NCBI RefSeq assembly: GCF_004364325.1
Contig: NZ_SOCP01000002.1
Coordinates: 124,001-188,000 of the forward strand
DNA length: 64,000 nt
Source: Actinophytocola oryzae
GTDB taxonomy: Bacteria > Actinomycetota > Actinomycetes > Mycobacteriales > Pseudonocardiaceae
Reading direction: 5' to 3'
Part shown: positions 1 through 8,299 of the stretch, in pieces
Layout: every line of letters begins with the position of its first letter
How positions within the stretch are numbered: position 1 is the first letter of the stretch
Program-made: the position numbers and the translations under genes
The notes under the pieces: generated by a model
Told to the model about the DNA's origin: nothing
Database searches by the model: none
What the model saw: the letters and a program-made list of their open reading frames with translations, nothing else

Positions 1-1
1 G

Positions 2-292
2 TCCCGCCACGCCATGGTCATCCGGCCCGGCTTCCTCGACCGGTCGCCGTGCGGGACCGGGACCGGGGCGCGCATGGCCCAGCTGCACGCCCGCGGGGAG
101 CTGGAAATCGGCCGGGAGTTCCGCAACGAGTCGTTCCTCGGCACGCACTTCACCGGCACACTGGTCGCCGAGCGCCGGGTCGGCGAGCACCGGGCCGTGC
201 TGCCCCGGATCACCGGCCGGGCCTGGCTGACCGGGACGGCGCAGCTCGTCCGCGACCCGGACGACCCGTTCCCGACCGGTTTCGAACTCTGA
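2..292 (+). CDS. Proline racemase / hydroxyproline epimerase family, 3' part only
   Basis: The open frame enters from the left edge, so only the C-terminal ~96 residues are present. The motif DRSPCGTGT is the second catalytic-cysteine loop of the proline racemase fold (proline racemase, 4-hydroxyproline 2-epimerase, trans-3-hydroxyproline dehydratase); in racemases and epimerases this Cys is one of two acid/base residues. The other catalytic Cys lies outside the window, so epimerase and dehydratase cannot be told apart. The gene ends 6 nt before the EamA transporter and probably shares its transcript. The substrate is an imino acid by family, but the exact one is unknown. Confidence 0.85.
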   Translation, partial: SRHAMVIRPGFLDRSPCGTGTGARMAQLHARGELEIGREFRNESFLGTHFTGTLVAERRVGEHRAVLPRITGRAWLTGTAQLVRDPDDPFPTGFEL

Positions 293-298
293 GCCACG

Positions 299-1201
299 AT
301 GACCACCGGCTCCCTGTGGCGGTTCCTGCTCGTGGCCCTGCTGGGCGGGATCAGCTTCCCCATGCTCAAGCTGACGCTCGCGGGCGTGACCCCGGCCCAG
401 CTGGTGTTCGGCCGCCTGCTGCTCGGCGCGGTGGTGCTGCTGGTCCTGGCCGGCGTGCGCGGTGTGCGGCTGCCGCGTCCCGGCGGCGTGTGGGGCCATG
501 TGGTCGTGGCCGCGCTGCTGGGCAACGTGGTGCCCTTCATGCTGCTGTCCCACGGCGAACGCACGACCGACGCCGCGGTCGCCGGCATCCTGGTCGGCAG
601 CACCCCGCTGCTCACCCTGGCGCTGGCGGCGGTGGCGCTGCCGACCGAGTCGGTCACCCGGCGCAAGGTGATCGGCCTGCTGACGGGCTTCTGCGGGCTC
701 GTGGTGGTGCTCGACCCGTGGCACCGGCCCATCGGCTCCCTCGGCGGGCAGCTGGCCTGCCTGGGCGCGGCCCTGTGCTACGCGCTGTACTTCCTCCACA
801 TCCGCAGGTACCTCTCGCCGCTGGGGCTCGCCCCGGTGTCGCTGATCGCCGCGCAGCTGTGCGCGGCCACCGTGCTCCAGGCGCCGCCGGTGCTGGTGGA
901 GGGGGCCACGCCGCACCTCACCGGCGAGGTCGTGGCCGGCATGGTGATCCTCGGCCTGCTCTGCACGGGGCTGGGCTACACGCAGCTGTTCCGGCTCATC
1001 GGCGAGGTCGGGGCGGCCACGGCGTCCGCGGTCAACTACCTCGAGCCGGTCTTCTCCGCGCTGATCAGCACCGTCCTGTTGGGAGAGTCGCTCACCTGGA
1101 CCATGCTGGCCGGTGGCGCGGTGCTGCTCGGCGGCCTGGCCTACGCGGAGAACCGGCTCCGGCGACCGCGGTGGTCCGGCGTCGCCGGGGAGGTCCCGTG
1201 A
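299..1201 (+). CDS. EamA/DMT-family transporter
   Basis: A 300-residue membrane protein with about ten hydrophobic segments in two EamA repeats, the normal size for drug/metabolite-transporter proteins. The second repeat ends in a helix starting AVNYLEPVFSAL, the conserved 'YLEPV' segment of EamA proteins. The stop codon overlaps the GTG start of the serine acetyltransferase by 4 nt, so the two are probably translationally coupled. E. coli EamA exports O-acetylserine and cysteine. Since this gene sits with a serine acetyltransferase and a cysteine synthase, export of a sulfur amino acid or its precursor is a reasonable inference, not proven by sequence. Confidence 0.9.
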   Translation: MTTGSLWRFLLVALLGGISFPMLKLTLAGVTPAQLVFGRLLLGAVVLLVLAGVRGVRLPRPGGVWGHVVVAALLGNVVPFMLLSHGERTTDAAVAGILVGSTPLLTLALAAVALPTESVTRRKVIGLLTGFCGLVVVLDPWHRPIGSLGGQLACLGAALCYALYFLHIRRYLSPLGLAPVSLIAAQLCAATVLQAPPVLVEGATPHLTGEVVAGMVILGLLCTGLGYTQLFRLIGEVGAATASAVNYLEPVFSALISTVLLGESLTWTMLAGGAVLLGGLAYAENRLRRPRWSGVAGEVP

Positions 1202-1782
1202 GCGCGGCGGCGTGGGTGCGCGCGGCGGTCGCCGACCTGGACATGATCCGCGCGCGTGACCCGTCGTGCGCCTCGCGGACCGAGGCGTTGCTGCACCCCG
1301 CGCTGCCGGCGATCTGGACCTACCGGGTGGCGCACCGGCTGCACCGCCGCGGCCTGCGCCGCACGGCCCGGTTCCTGTCCGGCCTGGCCCGGGTGCTCTG
1401 CGGCGGCATCGAGATCCACCCTGGCGCGCGGATCGGCCGCGGCTTCTTCATCGACCACGGCACCGGCGTGGTGATCGGCGAGACCGCGGTGATCGGCGAC
1501 GACGTCACGATCTTCCACCAGGTCACGCTCGGCGCGGTCGGCTGGTGGCACGACCGGGCCCGGCCCGCAGGCGCGCGCAGGCACCCGCTGGTCGGGGACC
1601 GGGTGGTGATCGGCGCGAACGCCACGCTGCTGGGCCCGATCACCGTCGGCCCCGACAGCGTCGTCGGCGCGCAGGCCCTGGTGATCGACGACGTGCCGGG
1701 CGGGTCCCGGATCCTCGCCCCGCCTGCCGGGCCGTACCGCCTGCGCACCACGGCCGTCGTCGTCAACTTCCCGACCTGGTGA
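1198..1782 (+). CDS. cysE: Serine O-acetyltransferase, short type
   Basis: A 194-residue protein that should transfer acetyl from acetyl-CoA to L-serine, giving O-acetylserine for cysteine synthesis. It has an N-terminal helical part and a left-handed beta helix with hexapeptide repeats (IEIHPGARIG, GVVIGETAVIG, VVIGANATLLG). The catalytic-type segment DHGTGVVIGETA is intact. The GTG start is set by the 4-nt overlap with the upstream transporter stop. The C-terminus ends in NFPTW, without the terminal isoleucine that many CysE proteins insert into CysK, so a classical cysteine synthase complex is doubtful. Some relatives acetylate other amino acids, but the cysK neighbour supports serine. Confidence 0.88.
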   Translation: MSAAAWVRAAVADLDMIRARDPSCASRTEALLHPALPAIWTYRVAHRLHRRGLRRTARFLSGLARVLCGGIEIHPGARIGRGFFIDHGTGVVIGETAVIGDDVTIFHQVTLGAVGWWHDRARPAGARRHPLVGDRVVIGANATLLGPITVGPDSVVGAQALVIDDVPGGSRILAPPAGPYRLRTTAVVVNFPTW

Positions 1783-1810
1783 ACCCCGACAAATCGACAC
1801 GGAGGCATGT

Positions 1811-2749
1811 GTGACGACCACGACCCGGCGTTCCCCGGTGGACTCGTTCGCCGACCTGATCGGCGGCACCCCGTTGGTGCGGCTGGACTTCGGCGCCGAC
1901 GCGGTGGCGACCGTCTACGCCAAGCTTGAGTCGGTCAACCCGCTGGCGAGCGTCAAGGACCGCACCGCGCTGTTCATGATCGAGGGTGCCGAGCGGCGCG
2001 GTGAGCTGCACCGCGGCACGAGCACCGTCGTGGAGGCGTCGTCGGGCAACACCGGCATCGCGCTGGCCGCCCTGTGCGCGGTCCGCGGCTACGCGTGCGT
2101 GATCGTGCTGCCCGACGACGTGACGGCCGAACGGATCCAGCTGCTGCGGTCCTTCGGTGCCGAGGTCGTGCTGTCCCCGTACCAGGACGGCTACGCGGCG
2201 GCCGTCGCCCTGGCCGAGGAGATCCACCGCGCCCGCCCCGGCTCCTGGTACGTGTGCCAGCACGAGAACCCGGACAACGTGGCGGCCCACTACACCACCA
2301 CCGGCCCGGAGATCTGGACCGACCTGGACGGCGACGTGGACCTCCTGGTCTGCGGCTACGGCACCGGCGGCACCCTCACCGGCTCGGCCCACTACCTGAA
2401 GGAACGCAACCCCGCCCTCCACGTGGTGGCGGTCGAACCGGACCGCTCCCCGCTCCTGAGCCAGGGCCGCGGCGGACTGCACGCGATCCCCGGCCTCAAC
2501 GGCGGCTTCCTCACCTCGACCACCGACGTCACCTGCGTCGACGAGGTCCTGACCGTGACCGACGACGAGGCCAGGGCCGCCGCCCAGGCCCTCGCCCGCA
2601 CGGCGGGCCTGCTGGTGGGCATCTCCTCCGGCGCGGCCGCCCACGCCTGTCGCACCCTGGCCGTCCGCCCCGACCTGGCCGGCAGGACCATCGTCACCGT
2701 GTTCCCGGACACCGGCGAGCGCTACCTGTCCGCCCTGAGCGCCGGATGA
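1811..2749 (+). CDS. cysK: Cysteine synthase (PLP-dependent O-acetylserine sulfhydrylase family)
   Basis: A 312-residue fold-type II PLP enzyme expected to replace the acetyl group of O-acetylserine with sulfide to make cysteine. Visible signatures are the PLP lysine in ASVKDRT, the substrate loop SSGNTGI, the phosphate-binding GTGGTLTG, the late GISSGAA, and FPDTGERYLS near the end. GGAGG at 1801-1805, 5 nt before the GTG, fixes the start. It follows the acetyltransferase by 28 nt and completes a two-step cysteine module beside an EamA exporter. Related enzymes make 2,3-diaminopropionate or use O-phosphoserine; the neighbouring acetyltransferase favours O-acetylserine. Confidence 0.9.
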   Translation: MTTTTRRSPVDSFADLIGGTPLVRLDFGADAVATVYAKLESVNPLASVKDRTALFMIEGAERRGELHRGTSTVVEASSGNTGIALAALCAVRGYACVIVLPDDVTAERIQLLRSFGAEVVLSPYQDGYAAAVALAEEIHRARPGSWYVCQHENPDNVAAHYTTTGPEIWTDLDGDVDLLVCGYGTGGTLTGSAHYLKERNPALHVVAVEPDRSPLLSQGRGGLHAIPGLNGGFLTSTTDVTCVDEVLTVTDDEARAAAQALARTAGLLVGISSGAAAHACRTLAVRPDLAGRTIVTVFPDTGERYLSALSAG

Positions 2750-3106
2750 CGGTGGCCTCATTCGGGTGGGGTCTGGTAGCAAGTTTCGCGTCGTCGTCGC
2801 TTCGGGGGTGTTCGTCGCGGGAGCCGTGGTGCAGCGTGCACTACCGGCGTCGTAGCGCTGCCGGGATCGTCCGTCGGCCTTCTGGTTGACAGAGTCTCCT
2901 GTGGAAGATCCTGGGACGGAAGTACGAGGGGGACGGATGAAGGCAACGAGCAGGGGGCTTCGGTGCACGGCGGTCGTGCCGGCCATGCGAGGTTCCGCGA
3001 CGACGTCGGGTCGTGGTTCGAACACGGTGGTTGCCGAAGGCACGTGCAGGATGCGGGGGCGGCCCGTTGCGGCCGTGCCGGCGAGTTGACCTGGTTCGGT
3101 TCGACC
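2750..3106 (+). other. Intergenic region, 357 bp
   Basis: Open frames on both strands here are short and arginine/proline-rich, with no recognisable product, and are treated as composition artefacts. A TTGACA hexamer at 2888-2893 could be a -35 element for the HxlR gene downstream, but no good -10 lies 16-18 nt after it. No terminator hairpin was found after the cysteine synthase. Confidence 0.4.
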
Positions 3107-3469
3107 ATGAACGAGAGGTTCGGAAGCCGGCAGGGCGCCGCGACGGATGAGCGGGTCCGGGCCGTGTTCAGCCTGCTTTCCAGCTGGCGGACCGCGTCGG
3201 CCATCGGTTCTCTGGAGAGTGGCCCCAAGCGGTTCGGTGCCCTTCTCCGGGAGATGGACGGGGTCAGTCCCAAGGTGCTCACGCGGACGTTGCGCCGTCT
3301 GGAGGGGTTCGGCATGGTCAGGCGGCAGGTCTACCCGGCCGTTCCCGCGCATGTCGAGTACTCGCTCACCAAACTCGGGGAGAGCGTGGCGGCTCCCTTG
3401 CTGGAACTGCGGTTCTGGGTCGAGACCAACACCGGCTCGCTGGGAGGTGACGGGTCGGAGGAACGGTGA
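3107..3469 (+). CDS. HxlR-family winged-helix regulator, divergent copy
   Basis: A 120-residue protein with the HxlR winged helix: GPKRFGALLREMDGVSPK is followed by VLTRTLRRLEGFGMV and by a wing VYPAVPAHVEYSLT. The ATG at 3107 gives the normal family length; the longer upstream frame does not look like protein. Compared with the neighbouring paralog at 3596-4000, the first helix reads SWRTASAIGSL instead of KWSALAIGTL, and the N-terminal cysteines typical of redox-sensing HxlR proteins are missing. It is therefore a diverging duplicate, still open and probably DNA-binding, with an unknown signal. It converges on the paralog across a strong hairpin. Confidence 0.8.
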   Translation: MNERFGSRQGAATDERVRAVFSLLSSWRTASAIGSLESGPKRFGALLREMDGVSPKVLTRTLRRLEGFGMVRRQVYPAVPAHVEYSLTKLGESVAAPLLELRFWVETNTGSLGGDGSEER

Positions 3470-3532
3470 ACCGCCTGCGGTGGTTTCGTCCGCCGTGCGG
3501 TCCCGGTCGTGTCGCAGGTGGAAGGCTCGGTG

Positions 3533-3570
3533 TGGCGCCGGATCCGGGCCCTGGCCCCGGATCCGGCCAC
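3533..3570. terminator. Bidirectional hairpin between convergent HxlR genes
   Basis: A 12-bp perfect stem, GCCGGATCCGGG (3537-3548) pairing with CCCGGATCCGGC (3556-3567), has a 7-nt loop. It can be extended by GTGG/CCAC across a one-base bulge. It sits between two convergent stop codons and has no T-tract, as is common for terminators in GC-rich actinomycetes. Confidence 0.7.
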
Positions 3571-3595
3571 CCGACGGGACTCGCTGTGGCTCGTC

Positions 3596-4000
3596 CTACC
3601 GGTCATCGGATGGCAGCGCGTCGGCCGCACGGTCGGAGAGCTTCTCGTCGACCGCGTCCAGGTTGTCCTCCGCCCAGGCGCGCAACGCCGCCAGCGGTGC
3701 GGCGGCGCTGACGCCGAGCCGGGTGAGGGAGTACTCGACGTGCAGCGGGACGGCCGGGTAGACGGTGCGGTCGACGAGGCCGTGCTCCTCCAACCGGCGC
3801 AGTGTCTGGGTCAGCACCTTCGAGCTGATTCCCTGCAGGTTCCGCTGGAGGGCACCGAAGCGCTGTGCGCCGCCCTCCAGGGTGCCGATGGCGAGCGCGG
3901 ACCACTTGTTGGCCAGGAGGTCCAGTATCGTCCGGCACGGACACAGCGCCGCGTAGACGTCGTGGTCGCGATGACGTCCACTGATGCACCTCGCGGTCAT
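3596..4000 (-). CDS. HxlR-family winged-helix transcriptional regulator
   Basis: A 134-residue regulator. The N-terminal ALCPCRTILDLLANKW contains the paired cysteines seen in redox-responsive HxlR proteins, followed by the winged helix (GISSKVLTQTLRRLEE, wing VYPAVPLHVEYSLT). The ATG at 4000 is preceded by AGGAGAG on the coding strand, so the upstream extension of the frame is excluded. It is clearly paralogous to the gene at 3107-3469. HxlR proteins often control a divergent gene; the nearest is the YbdK-type ligase at 4459, whose link to thiols would fit a redox regulator, but this is only inference. Confidence 0.88.
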   Translation of the reverse strand: MTARCISGRHRDHDVYAALCPCRTILDLLANKWSALAIGTLEGGAQRFGALQRNLQGISSKVLTQTLRRLEEHGLVDRTVYPAVPLHVEYSLTRLGVSAAAPLAALRAWAEDNLDAVDEKLSDRAADALPSDDR

Positions 4001-4458
4001 GACGACTCTCCTGTCATCGCCGGTGAAAGGCCTCGATTCCGCCCTTGCCCCTGATCGTCCGGGCAACCGTAGCCCGCGCGGGATCCTTACCCACAAGATC
4101 GCTTACTTCCCTGGCGGGAGACGGGGGTCGTCGAGGATAGCGACTCCTCATGTGTCCACTGTGGATTGACGAGGCCGTCCAGGGCCCGACGCCAGCCGGT
4201 TCCGTCACAGCCCGCCAACGCGGCGCGCCGCCCGTCCGCACGACGTTGGTGCCGATCCGGTGAGCGAGAGGTCGCGCGGTTCGAGTACGCGCCCGAGCAC
4301 CAGCATCAGGACTCCCGACTCCGATGGCGGCCTGGCCGTAGTCATTGTCAGCTTGTCGGCGGCCCGAGGCCCAGGCCCCGTTTCGGTGAATTCGTTCGTC
4401 CTCGTGTTCGGTTCGCTCAGCATTCGCCGGACTCCGCCGATCAAGGGAGAATCAGGGC
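4001..4458. other. Divergent intergenic region, 458 bp
   Basis: This region must carry the promoters of the minus-strand HxlR gene and the plus-strand ligase gene. CTTAC occurs twice about 15 nt apart near 4085-4110, a possible regulator half-site pair; I cannot assign it. No open frame in the region has convincing protein character. GGGAGAA at 4445-4451 is the ribosome-binding site of the ligase gene. Confidence 0.4.
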
Positions 4459-5571
4459 ATGGCGAGGGAGGGCCGACTGACCGTCGGCGTCGAGGAGGAG
4501 TACCTCATCGTCGACGCCGTCAGCCGGGCGACGTGCGCGGAGGGGCCCCTGGTCGCCGACAGCGCCGCTGACGAGCTCGGCGCTCGGGTCGGGACCGAGT
4601 TCACCCGGTTCCAGGTCGAAGCTCGCACCGATCCGCACGACTGCCTCCTGTCGCTCGGCGAGCAGGTCCGGGCCATGCGCGCCGCCACCGCGGTCGCCGC
4701 GGCCCGTCACGGGGTGCGGGCGGTGTCCTCCGGGACGCCGGTGCTCGGGGAGCTGACCCCGCCGCCGGTCACCGCCGACCCTCGCTACGCGGCGAGCCTC
4801 GCCCGTTTCCGGGCACTGAACGACGAGCAGTCCGCGTGTGCCTGCCACGTGCACGTCGGGTTGGCTGAGCGGCCCGTGGCCCTGCGGGTCAGCAACCATC
4901 TGCGACCCTGGCTGCCGGTGTTGGTCGCGATCTCGGCCAACTCGCCCTACTGGGCCGGCCGCGACACCGGCTACGCGAGTTGGCGTGCGATGGGCTGGGC
5001 ACGCTGGCCCGCGGCCGGGCCGCCGCCCTTCTTCCACTCACCCGCCCACTTCGACGACCTGCTGGGCCGGCTGCGGGATTCCGGTGCGATCATGGATTCG
5101 GCCGGCGTGTACTGGGATGTGCGGCCCTCGCACCACCTGCCGACCGTGGAGGTCCGCGTGGCCGACGCCGCGACCACGCCAGGTGAGACCCAGCTGTTCG
5201 CCGCCCTGGTCCGAGGGCTGGTGGACACCGCGGTGGAGGCGATTGCCGCCGGTGAACCCGACCCAGACCCGGAACCGGAGATCCTCCGGACCGCCTACTG
5301 GCGCGCCGCCCGCGACGGCCTGTCCGGCCACGCCGTCGACCCGCACACCGCGCGCCTGCAGCCCACCCGAACACGGGTGGTCCACCTGCTCGCCCACATC
5401 CGGGATGCCGCCCGACGCAACGGCGACCACGACCTCATCGAGCGGGAATGGCTCGAGTTGGCGGAACGCGGCTGCGGGGCGGACCGACAGCGCGCCGTCC
5501 GACGTGTCCGCGGCCGGCTCACCGACGTCGTCGACCACCTCACCCTTACCGCCACTCACGCCCGACAGTGA
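4459..5571 (+). CDS. Carboxylate-amine ligase, YbdK/GCS2 family
   Basis: A 370-residue protein of normal family length, related to glutamate-cysteine ligase type 2. Recognised motifs are GVEEEYLIVD at the N-terminus, the strand ending FQVEARTDPHDC, CHVHVGL in the active-site region, and WDVRPSHHLPTVEVRVADA. E. coli YbdK has weak gamma-glutamyl-cysteine ligase activity. In actinomycetes this family is distinct from the mycothiol enzymes, and the physiological substrate is usually unknown. It belongs to no clear operon; the next gene is 89 nt away. Cytoplasmic, no signal peptide. Confidence 0.88.
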   Translation: MAREGRLTVGVEEEYLIVDAVSRATCAEGPLVADSAADELGARVGTEFTRFQVEARTDPHDCLLSLGEQVRAMRAATAVAAARHGVRAVSSGTPVLGELTPPPVTADPRYAASLARFRALNDEQSACACHVHVGLAERPVALRVSNHLRPWLPVLVAISANSPYWAGRDTGYASWRAMGWARWPAAGPPPFFHSPAHFDDLLGRLRDSGAIMDSAGVYWDVRPSHHLPTVEVRVADAATTPGETQLFAALVRGLVDTAVEAIAAGEPDPDPEPEILRTAYWRAARDGLSGHAVDPHTARLQPTRTRVVHLLAHIRDAARRNGDHDLIEREWLELAERGCGADRQRAVRRVRGRLTDVVDHLTLTATHARQ

Positions 5572-5660
5572 GAGGCGTTGCGGTTGGTTGCTCCATTTGG
5601 GCGGTGTGATCGTCACCGGGGCGGGCACTCCCGGGGCAGTAACTCGAACTGGGAGGTCAC

Positions 5661-5876
5661 GTGCAGCGCATCCGTCCGTCCAAGCCGGTCGCGGTCTTCG
5701 GCGCGATCTTCGGTCTTGCCATCCTGGTGTTCGGTGTGATCCAGATGAAGGACAGCACCAGCGGCTTCTTGTGGCTGTGGTTGGCGGCCGGTCTGGGGAT
5801 CATCGGGTTCAACCTGTGGGCCGCCTTTGCCAAGAAGGGTGCGACGCAGGTCGTCGAGCACGACAACACCCGTTGA
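5661..5876 (+). CDS. Small two-helix membrane protein
   Basis: A 71-residue protein with two predicted transmembrane helices (about residues 10-27 and 36-54), a short polar hinge between them and a charged C-terminal tail. The GTG start is preceded by GGGAGGT at 5651-5657. I do not recognise a family with known function. Good third-position GC bias and the ribosome-binding site support it as real. It is followed by the TIR gene 99 nt later; no functional link is evident. Confidence 0.7.
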   Translation: MQRIRPSKPVAVFGAIFGLAILVFGVIQMKDSTSGFLWLWLAAGLGIIGFNLWAAFAKKGATQVVEHDNTR

Positions 5877-5975
5877 GGAAAGGTGCCACAGCCATTTCTT
5901 CAGTGCCGCCCGGGGGTTGAGCACAGGCGACCGGGAATTCACGCACCGCCCCGAGGAGCGCTGTAGGGTGCCGAG

Positions 5976-7724
5976 GTGACCGCGGCGGACGACGACTACG
6001 ATGTCGCCGTTTCCTTCGCCGGTGAGCACCGCGAGTACGTCGAAGCCGTCGTCCGCGCCGCCAAGGCACTCGGTCTCCGCGTCTTCTATGACCGGGACAT
6101 GACGAACGAGTTGTGGGGCAAGAACTTCCTCACGGCCTTTCGCAAGGTCTATTCGTCGGCCACCCGTTACTTCGTCCCGTTCATCTCGGTGGAGTACTTC
6201 TCGAAGCCCTACCCGCGGGACGAGTTCTCCTACGCGATGCTCAGAGCGGTCGAGCGGGGGGACGACTACATCCTCCCGTTCCTGATGGACGACGCGGAGA
6301 TACCGCCCGAACTCCTGCACCCGCACATCGGCTACCTCCGCGCCGCGGACCACACGCCGCGGCAGCTCGCGGAGCGGCTGCGGATCAAGGTCGACCAGGC
6401 GCGGGCAGCCGGCCAGACGCCACAGACGATGGGCAGGCTGGTGCAGGACGCGCTCCAGGTCGACCCCACGTTTCCCGCGGACATCCCGGACTTCACGAAT
6501 CGGGTCGACGAGATCGAGGCGTCGAGGCAGCACGCGTCGACCGCGCGGCCGGTGATCGTCTTCCACGGCATGGGCGGTGTCGGCAAGTCGAAGCTCGCCA
6601 TCCACCTCGCGCACGGGTTCGGGAAGGGCCGGTCCGACAGGCTCGTCTACCTGAACATGCGCGGTCACCAACGGGAACCGATAGACCCTGTGGACGCGGT
6701 CGACGTCCTGTTGTCGCGGCTCGACATCGTCCCCGAGGGCAAGCCGCAGCTGAAGTTCGACCAATGGCACGTCGCGGCGGCGAGGACGAAGGCGATCCTC
6801 CTCCTGGACAACGTGGAGACCGCCGACCAGGCAGAGCCCCTGATACCGAACAGTGGTTCGACATTGGTGCTCATCACGTGCCGAAGCCTGATCGGACTGG
6901 ACGCGGCGAAGTTCGTCCACGTCCGCGAGTTCGACGACCACGCCGCCGCGTCGATGGTCGGCGGCATCGTCAGCGTGGCGGAGTCGGTCGTGACGGAGGT
7001 CGCGGAGGTGCTGCTGCGCACCGCGCAGGACGCGGCCGTCGCGGACGGCGACATCCCCGCACTGGCCCGGTTTTCCCTCACCTTGGCTGACCTGCTGGGC
7101 AACCGCGGCGAGTCGGCCGAGGCGATCCAGGTCCTGGAGTCGGCGCTCACCCACGACATGACGGCTGGGGACCGATCGGGGCTCCTCGCGTCCCGGGGTG
7201 CCCGGTTGCGCGAGCTGGACGACCACGCCCATGCCATATCGACGTTGGAAGAGGCCGTGGCGCTCGCACGCGAGTGGGGCGAGGACAGGCACACGGCGTG
7301 GACCCTGAACTACCTGGGACTCGCCTACGAGATGGGCGGCCGGCAGGACGACGCTCTGCGGGTGGAGGGCGAGGCTCAGCGGATCTACGAGGGCCTTGAC
7401 GACGCCGGTGGCGTCACCTGGGTGATCGGTTACCGGTCCCGCACACTGGAAAGCCTCGGCCGGTACGACGAAGTCGAGCACTCCCTCCTCGAAGCACTCG
7501 AGGCGATCAGGCGGCGGCCGCAACCGGCTCTCGGGGCGGAAGCCTGGGTGGCCCACAGGCTCTGCGAGTTCTTCCAGGCGACCGAACAGCACGCGAAGCT
7601 CGCGAACTCGGCACGAGACCTGCTGGGTGTCGCCAACGCCATGGACAACAACATCCTGCGAGAGCAGGCACGGGGGTTCCTGGAACACGTCATGCCGGGG
7701 GACGGCCTTGCGGAGCCTCGATGA
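5976..7724 (+). CDS. TIR-STAND-TPR protein with shortened nucleotide-binding module
   Basis: A 582-residue protein. Residues ~7-130 form a TIR domain (YDVAVSFAGEHREYVE, then SVEYFSKPYPRDEF, where E83 is the likely NADase glutamate). Residues ~175-310 carry a P-loop (FHGMGGVGKSKLA, 197-207), Walker B (KAILLLDNVE, 272-281) and a sensor strand (LVLITCRS). TPR-like helices run from ~363 to the end. The winged-helix/ARC part that normally follows a STAND P-loop, with its GLPLAL-type motif, is not visible; the sequence passes almost directly into the repeats. Bacterial TIR-STAND proteins are typically phage-defence sensors that deplete NAD. That role here is inference from architecture. GTG start; the 3' end overlaps the convergent SRPBCC gene by 35 nt. 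Confidence 0.82.
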   Translation: MTAADDDYDVAVSFAGEHREYVEAVVRAAKALGLRVFYDRDMTNELWGKNFLTAFRKVYSSATRYFVPFISVEYFSKPYPRDEFSYAMLRAVERGDDYILPFLMDDAEIPPELLHPHIGYLRAADHTPRQLAERLRIKVDQARAAGQTPQTMGRLVQDALQVDPTFPADIPDFTNRVDEIEASRQHASTARPVIVFHGMGGVGKSKLAIHLAHGFGKGRSDRLVYLNMRGHQREPIDPVDAVDVLLSRLDIVPEGKPQLKFDQWHVAAARTKAILLLDNVETADQAEPLIPNSGSTLVLITCRSLIGLDAAKFVHVREFDDHAAASMVGGIVSVAESVVTEVAEVLLRTAQDAAVADGDIPALARFSLTLADLLGNRGESAEAIQVLESALTHDMTAGDRSGLLASRGARLRELDDHAHAISTLEEAVALAREWGEDRHTAWTLNYLGLAYEMGGRQDDALRVEGEAQRIYEGLDDAGGVTWVIGYRSRTLESLGRYDEVEHSLLEALEAIRRRPQPALGAEAWVAHRLCEFFQATEQHAKLANSARDLLGVANAMDNNILREQARGFLEHVMPGDGLAEPR

Positions 7725-8160
7725 AGTTCTTCAACGCGTGGAGGGTGCGCTCGCTTTCCTTGCGGTAACGCGCGACGACGACCGGCGCGAAGGGTTTCAG
7801 TGCCGGTGGGAGCGTGATCTCGATGTCCCGTTGGAGAGTCACGGTGTCGGCCGACTCGGTGAGGGTGTAGGTCACGGCGCTGTCGATGACGCCGAGCAGG
7901 CGTGGTCGCAGGGTCATCGGTTGGTGGAACGTCACGGTCTCCGGGCTCCGCATCGCGGTGACGACGCCTCGGCGCACGCCGAGGCCGCTCCGCTCCACGT
8001 ACTCGGTGCCGACCCGGACCGGGCCGTCGGTGATGTCGATGGTGCCCGTGTAGTCGGCCGACGTGTCGAGCCACCGTCCGTAGCCACGGAGGTCGGTGAT
8101 GACGTCGAACGTCCGCTCGGCGGTGCCGCGGATCCTGGCTGTCAGGGAGAGCGTTGGCAT
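7690..8160 (-). CDS. SRPBCC (START-like) family protein
   Basis: A 156-residue protein with the SRPBCC/polyketide-cyclase-like pattern: a short first strand, a helix (AERTFDVITDLRGYGRWL), then alternating strands and a long C-terminal helix (VVARYRKESERTLHALKNF). These proteins bind hydrophobic ligands; without conserved catalytic residues the ligand is unknown. The ATG at 8160 is preferred because the upstream extension is arginine/histidine-rich and lacks the fold. It lies 139 nt downstream of the P450 gene on the same strand, so it may be the last gene of that transcript. It overlaps the 3' end of the convergent TIR gene. Confidence 0.75.
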   Translation of the reverse strand: MPTLSLTARIRGTAERTFDVITDLRGYGRWLDTSADYTGTIDITDGPVRVGTEYVERSGLGVRRGVVTAMRSPETVTFHQPMTLRPRLLGVIDSAVTYTLTESADTVTLQRDIEITLPPALKPFAPVVVARYRKESERTLHALKNFIEAPQGRPPA

Positions 8161-8299
8161 AGCGCGAAAGGGTAGTCCGAACACCCCGGAACCATCCTCG
8201 GGCCGGACGTGTCGAACGCGGTCGGCGACGTGGGTCGCGGCACCCTCTTCCCGGCCGGGGTGGCGGATCGCGACCGGGGAAGCCACCGGGCCCGGCCTG

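Noticed and set aside
49..1197. Long N-terminal extension of the serine acetyltransferase frame
   Set aside because: Overlaps the racemase and EamA genes and is arginine-rich; the GTG at 1198 gives the family length.
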